Source of the DNA: Polytrichum commune
Lineage: Eukaryota > Streptophyta > Polytrichopsida > Polytrichales > Polytrichaceae
DNA length: 64,000 bases
Direction of reading: 5' to 3'
NCBI GenBank assembly: GCA_950295325.1
Contig: OX485806.1
Span: 36,396,001-36,460,000, forward strand
The translations under genes were made by a program, and so were the position numbers. Below the pieces are notes generated by a model. That model worked only from the letters and a program-made list of their open reading frames with translations, had not been told where the DNA came from and ran no database searches. This document shows, piece after piece, positions 33,395 through 42,603 of the stretch. Within the stretch, counting starts at the first letter, position 1, and the number at the start of each line of letters is the position of its first letter.

Positions 33395-34598
33395 GATGTA
33401 TTGGCCAATATTTCTTCAATTTTAGTCAATTGTGCCAAAAATGACTCTATATAAAATTAACCCATTCCACTTCACCGTTAACAATATTTAGTGTTATGTA
33501 CAATATTTGTGAAAGGCCTAAACTAGATGCCTAGAGGTCTCAAAGTGCCATGCCCACTAATTATCAATATGATACTATTCATCAACATACAGTAAGTACT
33601 TGAAGTGAAAGTTCATTATATTATGAAAATATCATAGAAATTGTCCCACAACATGCACATTGCATGGAAACAATCAATATTGTATAGAACCCCAAAAACC
33701 ATCAACACTAGACGTTCTCGAAAGGGCTCATGGGTTGACATTTTCGACTCGGCTCCAATATGAACTTATAAGCGAAGGTATGAGGGTGGCATTTGGTTAA
33801 TTTTCTTAATCAGACACCCGTGTTTGATTGGGTTGTGGTTCAATGAGGATCAAAGAACACCATGAACACCATGAACACACATTCAAAGAAGAGATTGGAC
33901 TACCTGCAAGATGCATCAACTACTCCACACTTCATACCGAACATAATTGGGAACACCTATGTATTCCATTAAGAAACCAACAACAATAACTATAACCAAA
34001 CAAGGGGAGGTCCGATTTCCAGTCCGATTTTGGTTGGTTCTTCATTGTAAATTTGCTAAGACAACACAAACTGCATTGGTGCATTTTTCGAATGGATGGA
34101 AGTTGGAGAACATGAGAGATGAACCAAATAACACCGACAGACCTTAGAGCATGTGTGTATATTTTTGGAAGCTTCTCCAGGTGCTTCCCATTCCTCCCTC
34201 GATAACGGCTCTGATTGATTTTTAGGGCATTTTGAAGCATCTTTGAAATGCGACTGCCGTAGCAAACAAAAGGAAGCAGTGAGTCACCGGTTAGCACATG
34301 TTGTGATCTTTTCGGGGTTTCTTTATTAATTTAAGGTATATTATATACATTCCTCTTAAACAATTGGTACTTTTCCTGGGGTCTTGAGCTTCAATCGGTT
34401 ATTCCTCAAACTCATCAACTGATCATCTGTGACGTCTAGGCGTTCATTACAAAGAATGCCAATGAGAGCCTAAAAAACGTAGTAGGTGACTTGCTAAAGC
34501 TGCTTTGAGAAGCTATTAAGCAGATGAAGTCAATGGAGATGTCAAAAAAGTTGACTGGCTTTAAGTAATAGGTACCTTAGTACGCACGATACCGTATT
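33395..34598. other. Gene-free stretch
   Basis: Small open frames on both strands around 33,930-34,300 show no recognisable domain. No inverted repeats, RNA genes or tandem arrays that I can support. Confidence 0.35.
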
Positions 34599-34609
34599 TA
34601 CCTTAATTA

Positions 34610-34668
34610 TTAATTATTAATTATTATTATTATTTTGAGACGGAAGGCCGACCCAACCAACGCCAAAC
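34610..34668 (-). mobile_element. 59-bp LINE 3'-tail insertion with 11-bp TSD
   Basis: On the minus strand this reads tttggcgttggttgggtcgg, then ccttccgtctcaaaa and an (AAT)n tail. It is flanked by perfect copies of taccttaatta (34,599-34,609 and 34,669-34,679). It shares its 3' end with the insertion at 37,737-37,800 and with the L1-like LINE at 50.4 kb. Confidence 0.85.
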
Positions 34669-34679
34669 TACCTTAATTA

Positions 34680-35280
34680 GTTTCACTTGTTGTTGTTGTT
34701 GACCTTTGGCTTCTTGGTAAAGTAAGCGGCCCTAATTTGGTCACTAATTGAAATGGACACTTGTGATTGTGTGGTGTGTGATTAGGTGTGGATCATAGAA
34801 TGGACATAAAAAAAACATGTGTTTAAACTCTTCGTTGTCAGAGGGTGCATTCCAATGAACTTGAAATTTTGTACCACTTTTGATGTTGAGGGCAACTCAA
34901 CCATTATCACCAACATGTTGTTGATTGGCCACTTGTATTTGAAAATCAACTCCATTATGAAGATATGAGAAGAAAAATCTACTCGTTTTAGCAAACTTGG
35001 AGAAGAAAACTAGAGATCGGTTGAAAATAATTTTTTGTTATGAGCTCTGAGAATGATGAATAAAAATGGCTACAACCTTGGCTAATTATCTTGTCCCAAT
35101 CACATGTTTCATATTGTAGGAGAAGTGGGTGCCGAGCATGTATGTCCACATTCAACACCTTTACCCCCCCCCCCCCCTCCCCACCACCACCAAAAACACT
35201 TGAGGAAACATAGAAAGAAATATTGCATACTCATGTGTCTACATTCCCAACAACAACTTCCGATTAGCAAGAAGATGACA
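34680..35280. other. Gene-free stretch
   Basis: It contains a C homopolymer (about 35,165-35,178). The last ~100 bases are A/C-rich and may already belong to the LINE fragment that follows. No gene is supportable. Confidence 0.35.
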
Positions 35281-35931
35281 AGGATACCAAAATGTCCTAA
35301 GAGAAAAAAAGTCAATGCTATATTACTTGCCATCAATGCTATCAAAACCACCCATCTAGATATCTATGTCTTCACACATAGCCTCAATAACATATTTTTG
35401 AAAGATATTCATATTAGACACTCGTCGTAACCCCATCACCCATATAAAGTCACTAATACCAAACAGAGTCCTCCAAATCTATTGGACAAAACAAACAAAT
35501 AAGGATACAAAACGTTAGAGAACACACTCATAGTATTGGCATTGAGATAGCAAACACATTAGCAAATGATGGCGCATACAAAGACAATACCCCCCTCCCC
35601 CCAAACACACATACACACACCCCCATATTGGTTACTAAGTACCCGGTCTACCACACAAGATCATGAAATTTGGAAGCTACACACATTCATCAATGACTAA
35701 CATAGACAAGAGGATCCAATATGGTCAAATACAAATTCACATATGTTGACAAATGCTACCTAAAAAGAAAATTAATCACAAATTATTCACTTCTTTTGAA
35801 AAGCACCCAAACTATCCAATCCACAAAGAACCCAAATGATTAAATTTTGATATGGAAATTATATGGAAAACCACAAAGAAAAATAAACAATACTCACCCC
35901 TACAAATCCCAATCGGACACTATGCCCGAGC

Positions 35932-36340
35932 CACGGGGAGGTCACTTCATTGTCAAGTTGACACCACGTGCGGACAAAGTTTGCTACCCCTATATTACAT
36001 GCCATATATAATTTTAAAAATTATGATATTTTTTCTACATATACATAACCATTGATAGTATCTTTTTTATTTTTTTTGAAATTTTTAGTCATCTCTATTT
36101 TTTTTAGTAATTGTTTTAGTTCAATTCTGTGTCATTCTAGTTAGAAACGGTATGTTTTATGAAAAAAACAAATCATCAAATTTAGTTACCACTTTTAAGT
36201 ATGTCATAGATACTGTGTATATCTACTCATGAAAAAAAATTGATAAAATTTTGACCCATTTTGGTGGTGCAAGTTACCAAAAGAAGATTTTTTTTGGTCG
36301 CACGTGGTGTTCAACTTGACAATGGAGTGATCTACCCGTG
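35932..36340. mobile_element. hAT-type MITE inside a LINE fragment
   Basis: The ends cacggggaggtcacttcatt and aatggagtgatctacccgtg are inverted copies, and the similarity continues through gtcaagttga and caccacgtgcg. The 8-bp target duplication gcccgagc is perfect (35,924-35,931 and 36,341-36,348). The termini are related to the MITEs at 46,608 and 47,472. Non-coding. Confidence 0.9.
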
Positions 36341-36357
36341 GCCCGAGCAATAATAGG

Positions 36358-36432
36358 GACACATGGGCACACCTCCTATCCACATGCAGTACCTGACACA
36401 TGGGCACACCTCCTATCCACATGCAATACCTG
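36358..36432. repeat. 37-bp tandem duplication
   Basis: acacatgggcacacctccta plus 'tccacatgcagtacctg' occurs twice in a row with one base difference. It lies in the remains of LINE copy 3. Confidence 0.85.
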
Positions 36433-36450
36433 ACACATCAAAGAACCTAG

Positions 36451-37016
36451 AATAGTCAAACATACAAAACAACCCATCTTATAGTCCAAACATTATAATA
36501 CCAGGGATGTGCCAATGCAAGGAATACCAAGAGCCACAAAGGCTTGATATTATAAACCCATATTTGGACCTTTCAACCTCAAGTCGATAGATAGTTGTGA
36601 AGTGAAAGAAAAAGAAAAAAGGTGGAGACCAAAACCCCAAGTTTGAAGGAGTCTCCCATATTTGCCACTTTCAACATCAATGCCAGTGACCTCAAAAACA
36701 AGGGAGTAAATTTCTCTTTGTCTATTCTAAAGCTACAAGTTATTGGAAAATTTGAGTGATTTTCTTGACTTTGATTTTAGTTGGGGAGTGCACAAGTGAT
36801 CAGAGGAGTTTAAAATGTCTAGATAAGATATATGTATATAGGTGGTAAAGAAAATCAAGAGATTCATTGGATATATAAAATGAAAAAATGTCATACCCTA
36901 AAACTCAAAGAAACTTTCCAAGGCTTTATGATTACACTCAAACAAAGCACCACTAGAAAATTTCACCCTCGTTTCATCCCCATACTTACTTTCAACTCTA
37001 CATATCCTAAGATGCG
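36451..37016. other. Gene-free stretch
   Basis: No gene, RNA or terminal repeats supportable. A-rich, with small open frames only. Confidence 0.35.
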
Positions 37017-37110
37017 ATCTAGTACAAATTGTGAGTTTTGAATGAATCTTGTACAAATCGTGAGTTTTGAAGGAATCTAGTACAAACCGTGAGTTTTAAA
37101 GGAACCTTCT
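37017..37110. repeat. Three-unit ~34-bp tandem repeat
   Basis: Three degenerate units of the type gatctagtacaaatngtgag followed by 'ttttgaaggaat'. No known function. Confidence 0.7.
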
Positions 37111-37736
37111 CGGCATTTCGTTTTTAGTGTTCCCTATGTAGTGCTTAAAAAAACCTCAAAGTGGTGCACCAAGAAGAGAATATTCACAAGTTTAGGCCTC
37201 CGGAATACACGTCACCCTCCTTCATGGGGCCCAAAGTAAGAACTAGTTGATTTCAACCTTTTGTTGTTTGCATCTAAAAGAAGGCCCATGATTTAAGGTT
37301 GCACATGTCACATATAGAAATCCTTGAAAGAAAGTCCACGTGTTGCCATGATACCATATTTATAAACTTCATTAGAAAAAGAAAAAAAGGATATTATGTG
37401 AGGAGATATGTTTGAGAGAGCTCCCGCACATTGATGTATTTGTATTTGAATGCAGAAAGCGGATGTAAACATCTAACTTTCCCAACAAATTTAGCCCATT
37501 TACAGTCGTTGCATCTCTCAAAAAACTTAATGAGATGAGCAATCATTAACCCTATTTCCCTCTAATTGTGTTTAGCTAAAAATGGTTGATATACCTACAA
37601 TAAATTATGTTCATGGTTGAGCTCTTTACCATGTGTTATCACAAGACAAGGTAAATTCCCACCCCAAATGCGGATACGGACATGCCAACAAATATGGGAG
37701 AATGCTCTTGTACCCGCAAAGTGAAAGAACAAGTGG

Positions 37737-37800
37737 ATGTTTCTTTTCAATTCATTCTTTGGCGTTGGCTTGTTGGCCTTCTGTCTCAAAAAAAAGAAAA
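37737..37800 (+). mobile_element. 64-bp LINE 3'-tail insertion with 13-bp TSD
   Basis: The insert has ctttggcgttggcttgttgg, ccttctgtctc and an A-rich tail. It is flanked by perfect copies of aaagaacaagtgg (37,724-37,736 and 37,801-37,813). An extreme 5' truncation of the L1-like family represented at 50.4-52.2 kb is the simplest reading. Confidence 0.85.
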
Positions 37801-37813
37801 AAAGAACAAGTGG

Positions 37814-38200
37814 CTGGATGTGGAAGGAGTTGTGGATGTAAGTATATTTCCTTTACTTTCCGGAGAAACTCGTTCTCACCTCTAAAACTTGTTTAGAAAG
37901 TGTAATTTCTATTAAAACAAACAATTATTGTATGTTACTCTATTTTAGCATATATGGATGGATGTGGAGAATAAACTCCATATTCCCATTTTGTTTTCGT
38001 TTAGTTTCCTTTTTATATGGAACAAATCGAAGGAATTTCTATTGTAAGGAACAAAAACATAACCAATAGAGGAACAAATTCCAACACCAGGGCATGGTCT
38101 CATGGGGAGAGACTTACGAAAGAAAACAAAAGAAAAAGAGACTTTGCTAGTGTAGTTTAAGCACCAATGTGAATGTGAGCTCGTTCGCCTTATAGAGATT
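37814..38200. other. Gene-free stretch
   Basis: No supportable feature. It ends at the 13-bp target duplication of the LINE that follows. Confidence 0.35.
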
Positions 38201-38229
38201 TACGACGCATAATGGCATTAATGTAACCT

Positions 38230-39010
38230 CCCTACTACCCGACTACATCCGATGCATAGGACAACAACTAATCCAAGCACTTAATGACCCGGGCCAATTA
38301 GGCATTATATATCAAGGGCTAACCAAACATATAGTGGCCAAGTACGGTGGGGCCCGACACCTCCCCAAACTCAAACAACAAGCATGTGTACGATCCCCTA
38401 TAGCTAGAACACTCTTTCTCCTTGAAAGAGAATACGAAATCCATGTCCACTCTACAAACCAAGCATTCCCCATCAAAAAAACACCACTAGAAAGAATTTG
38501 GAAAACCAACCCAATTATAACACCCTAACGGACGTATCGAAAGCCAAGATCCAAAAATATCTAGACAAACTATACATATACGGCATCACCACACTAACAC
38601 AAATCCAAAACCCCACTACCAAAGCCATACTAACCCCAAAAGAATTTCAATCCACATACAAACACATGCCTAAAACCATCAAAGAGACACTCCACCAAGC
38701 AACAACAATATTCCCCACCCCACCCACAAATTCTACAAACCCAATACAACAAACACCACCACAAAACGAGACCATGGTAAACATCTCCCCCCTAGGACAA
38801 GCAATCCAAACAATAACAAAAGAAAATACCTCCACCAAAAAAGACAAATGGGGTGCACACGCAATAAGGAAGAGCTACCTTTGCCAATGGCAAACCCCAC
38901 AAGGTAACATACAACAATGGAGAAGTGAGGTAGAACTACTACACCCGGATAATATACTTCTAGAACATAACATACTATGTATCACACAACATCACACAAA
39001 GCAATTATAA
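38230..39010 (+). pseudogene. LINE ORF remnant between RT and RNase H
   Basis: Two overlapping frames continue one protein. One runs to a stop at 38,526-38,528 (GARHLPKLKQQACVRSPIAR, then LEREYEIHVHSTNQAFPI). The other covers 38,498-39,010 (YLDKLYIYGITTLTQIQ, then KWGAHAIRKSYLCQW). The switch suggests one frameshift near 38,500-38,526. This corresponds to the linker after the RT thumb in such elements, by position only. No catalytic motif is visible. Confidence 0.55.
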
Positions 39011-39393
39011 CTTTTAGCCACCCAAACATACGCTAACTGCCTCAATAACATATAATCAAAAGACAACAAATTCATACATCCCCCTCTTCACATCACCAAC
39101 CTAAAACTATCCATACAAGAATGCAACCCGGATAAAGACATCCAAGTAATACAACCATCCAACTACAAAAATCCGAAGCCAACATATATGACCAAAAAGG
39201 AAACTACATGGCCACCATCACTACAAAAAGGCTACAATGGCTATGGAACCAATTCTCCTACCACCACTTCTCACAAAATACAAAAGCCCTCCAACCCCCA
39301 CCCCAAAACTTTGAAACTAAAATACTCTAGCTAATACAAAGATACATAACCATACTCCCCAAAAGAAAGCCAAAAAACATACAATCCCAAAAC

Positions 39394-40965
39394 ATGCACC
39401 ATACAATACATCCGACAATTATCAAAACATTAATAGATTCCCTCAAAATCACGCACTCCTACTATTCATCCCCACTCACATGCCCCACGCAACTCACACA
39501 ATATCATTCACCCCATAACCGCGACATAATATTTGGCTCCATAGGACACGCACAAACCTCTAGATGGAAAGGCATCGGTCTAGCCTACCCCACAGACCAC
39601 AAAACAACCATCGAAGCCATCCACTGGGCTAGAATGGCGGCCAAAGAAGACTCAAACACTATCACCATACTCATAATCAATCATAACGACTGGACCACAC
39701 AACAAATCCCACTTACCACAAGTGGGGACATACACACCCTCGCAACCATCCCCCCGCACACCATACTATACAACCCTACACCGGAATGGCCACAATATTA
39801 CCAATACGTAGAACCCTCGCTCACAACAATACTATGTATACATAACCACGCCAACCTCACACCAAGCCTAAAAACCCCACAAGAACTCGCACAAGTACTA
39901 GAGCATACCATCAACACACCCATAGACACATTCCCCATCAAACCCACAACACCAAATTACCACATTAAATTCTCAAACACATGGAAAAACGCCCCCATAA
40001 AAAACATCCCCCACCACCTACAATCCCCCAATCAAACCTCCCAACTAAATACTACCGCCAACACCCCCCCCCCCAAATTCCACCCACAACAATGCATGTA
40101 CACAGATGGCTCATTCATCCCCCCAACTAAAAACTCCGAAGGTCAAATGGAGGGTGACATCGCAGGTTCAGGAGTATATAGCCCCAACACAAACAACCGC
40201 ATATTAGAACGACTACCAGGATATCAAAACAAACTCAAAGCATAATTAAATGCTATACTCATAGCAGTCAAAACCATTCAAGTCACACAAACCGAAACAC
40301 ACATCTTTACAGATAGCCTTAATAGCATATATCTACTCAGTAATCATATACAACACCCAACCTCACAACACCACCGCCCGGACAAAATCCTCATAGCCGC
40401 CATAATACACCAAATATACCTAACACCACACTTAGTACATATACATAAAGTACGGGCCCACACGGGCATCAAAGGAAACGAAATAGCCGACCGTGTAGCC
40501 GACACACTAGCCAACGAAGGAACAAATAAAGAAAAACCCACTCCCATGCCCCATATACACATCGCACACGCTACACCCTATTGGCTAAAAAGTTGTCCCA
40601 CCACAACACACAATGGGGCAATCCGAAACTTGCACACATTCATCACAAAAACACACGAAAAACAAGAAATTAGGATGGCTCAACATAAACACCCATATGT
40701 AGATAAATGGCTCTCCAACGACCAAATAAACCACAAACTCTCCAACCACTTTTGGAAAAACAATAAAATAACGGACGCCCAAATCACCCAAACTCTAAAA
40801 TTCCGATATGCCCAATACATGGGTAACCATAGAAAGAACATTTTCTGGCCTCTCAAATTTCAAAATCCAAATTGTACATTGTGCCGCAAAAACGAAAGAG
40901 ACACATGGCCACACTTACTATCAATGTGCGAACACCCATACTTGAAGGGCCTAAGAATAGCATGA
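39394..40965 (+). pseudogene. LINE RNase H and zinc-binding region with in-frame stop
   Basis: One frame runs from 39,394 (or earlier) through a single TAA at 40,243-40,245 to a TGA at 40,963. RNase H motifs are YTDGS (first Asp, about 40,099), LNAILIAV directly after the TAA where the catalytic Glu should be, FTDSLNSIYLL (second Asp) and KVRAHTGIKGNEIAD. A CTLC ... HLLSMCEH motif follows, a Cys/His zinc site of the kind found at the end of LINE polyproteins. The first ~200 codons (FGSIGHAQTSRWKG, then AIHWARMAAKED) form a protein-like block with no firm assignment. The frame continues after the TGA to about 41,535, with another TGA near 41,357. Confidence 0.8.
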
Positions 40966-41535
40966 CACAACAAGGCAGTACATCTCATCACCCAAACACT
41001 CCAAGCCAACAAACACACCAGATACTACACACTAACAAACGCAGGTAATATCAACAACAACATCCAAGAACAAACAGTCCCCGAATGGCTCATTGAATGC
41101 CTATGCCCCCAAATCAGATGCCAGTGTCACGCTAGACTAAGACCCGACATCCTATGTATTATAGGAGCCCCTAACCACACCCCAACACCCATGCTACCTT
41201 CACACACACGAACAATCCAATTCATTGAATTCACGTATTGTCATGACAGATTCCCAGAACAAGCCATAACACAAAAACATGCCAAATACGACCCATTAAT
41301 CAACGCTATACAAAGGAAAGGATGGAAAACAAACCCTCTTATAACCATCACAACATGAGTTAGAGGCGCCATACACGAACAATCCATCAAAAAATTAGAA
41401 GGCCTCAAAATCCCAAAACCCACTATCAAAATCCTCATGAAAAACATACATCAAAAAGCCATTAAATATCTCACATACCTCGTATTAAATAAAAGAAAAC
41501 TTGATAGCAAACAAAACACCGTGGCACCCCCCTAA
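40966..41535 (+). pseudogene. LINE C-terminal tail, interrupted by a stop
   Basis: Continuing in the frame of the upstream segment after a TGA, the translation reads HNKAVHLITQTLQ, then VPEWLIECLCPQ and RARLRPDIL-like sequence, a TGA at about 41,357, and finally KNIHQKAIKYLTYLVLNKRK before a terminal TAA near 41,535. The regular spacing of conserved-looking segments suggests a real protein tail broken by two point stops rather than random sequence. Confidence 0.65.
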
Positions 41536-41612
41536 AAATTTACCCCCCCACTCCTTACATTATACTTCTTATACTATACTTACCTCTTCTTTCTTTTTAC
41601 TAAAAGAGCCCA

Positions 41613-41667
41613 CCTCCCAACGGAGGCATAACTCCCCATGCTACAACACGGCTCGCCGTGTTTAGCA
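41613..41667 (+). other. 3'UTR hairpins of the A/C-rich LINE
   Basis: Two stem-loops stand close together. cctcc-caac-ggagg is at 41,613-41,626. aacacgg-ctcg-ccgtgtt, extended outwards by tgct/agca, is at 41,639-41,667. Located just before the tail, they are good candidates for the structure recognised by the element's reverse transcriptase during target-primed synthesis. Confidence 0.7.
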
Positions 41668-41744
41668 TTTGGACAACGGGCTCGCATTCACACCGGTACA
41701 CTGTACGGGCGTTACTTTTTCTTTTCTTTTCTACGACGCATAAT

Positions 41745-42405
41745 CCATTCAAAGATCTTTACAATTTCATGTGTCATGGAAGATCCCCTTGCAACTTATC
41801 AACTCTCTAAAGCACCCAATAGATTCCAAATTGTCTACGATGTTTGTTGGGAAAAAATCACTTTGTGAGGACCGTTTCAAACAAGTGACGAAGGCCCCGT
41901 TAGAAAAAATGGTTTAGGGTTTGTCTAGGTCATAGTCGGTGGTCCGAAGGCATGACCAAGAGGAATCCTAAATCTAATTTTAAAAGCCTTGGTCATGGGG
42001 CATAGTTTATAGGGAACTTCTGCCCCTTTCCCATATGACTTTAGCATAATAAGACTTAGCCTAAAAGTTTGTTTTAAAAACATAGGCTCCACACCATCTA
42101 TGCCATCTAGTCCCGAGCCTAGTTGGCAAAGGACGCGTGGCATGGTTTAAAACTAGAGGTTTTAGACCTGAATCACCGACCCTCCCATCGGTACCTAGAG
42201 ATGAGACAAGAAATATAGGATATTTAGAAGTGTCGCCCTTGGCCTTTGTGATTGGTTGCTGGTAGTTTTAGCAACAAGGACGCGGGGAGCTCCGTTCACA
42301 ATAACCGATGATAAAGTAGATGAATGGCAAGGCATTTGGCCTTGCTTCACAAACTATACAACACATCATTGCTTGATAGATAAAACAATGAACATGTGTG
42401 AAAGC
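41745..42405. other. Gene-free stretch
   Basis: No gene or repeat boundary supportable between the LINE target duplication and the next MITE. A short minus-strand open frame around 41,925-42,143 has no recognisable features. Confidence 0.35.
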
Positions 42406-42603
42406 TACACCAAATATGATACTTAGTGTCACTTACTATTTGGAATTACGCAATTCTATGTCTATTTACTATACATCTCATATTTTACCAACAATTTTAG
42501 AACAATAACAAGTTTACTTGGTGAAAAAATCACCAATCGTAAAAAATATATATCATTGTGTAACTCCAAATAGTAAGTGATACTAAATGACATATCTAGT
42601 GTA
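42406..42603. mobile_element. Short MITE of the ACTAAAT-ended family
   Basis: Left end tacaccaaatatgatactta plus 'gtgtcacttac' and right end 'gtaagtgatactaaatgac' plus 'tagtgta' are inverted copies. Inside, ctatttggaattacgcaat pairs with attgtgtaactccaaatag. TA at both borders may be the target duplication. A sister copy lies at 49,848-50,068 and another begins at about 63,870 and runs off the window. Confidence 0.7.

Larger units (their letters stand above)
35281..36450 (+). pseudogene. Fragment of A/C-rich LINE, copy 3, split by a MITE
   Basis: Translated pieces align in order with the copy at 38,214-41,731: VNAILLAINAIKTTHL, FTHSLNNIFL, LHTFIND, YGNYMENHKEK and RDTWAHLLSTC (versus RDTWPHLLSMC). 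At the catalytic Glu position the codon is AAA (Lys). Stops and frameshifts are frequent. An hAT-type MITE (35,932-36,340) interrupts it within the zinc-binding region; removing the MITE and one target copy joins the flanking frame. A 37-bp tandem duplication (about 36,358-36,432) follows. Confidence 0.8.
38214..41731 (+). mobile_element. 5'-truncated A/C-rich LINE with RNase H, perfect 13-bp TSD
   Basis: Perfect copies of tacgacgcataat lie at 38,201-38,213 and 41,732-41,744. Between them is a 3.5 kb insert whose plus strand is strikingly rich in A and C and poor in G. It encodes, in several frames, a region that would follow a reverse transcriptase, an RNase H domain, a Cys/His zinc-binding motif and a conserved C-terminal tail. 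No endonuclease or RT motif (such as YADD) is seen, so the insert is 5' truncated. The 3' UTR has two hairpins and ends in a T/C-rich tail (tttttcttttcttttc), not poly(A). RNase H downstream of RT occurs in the I/R1/Tad groups of LINEs; I do not place it more exactly. Confidence 0.85.
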
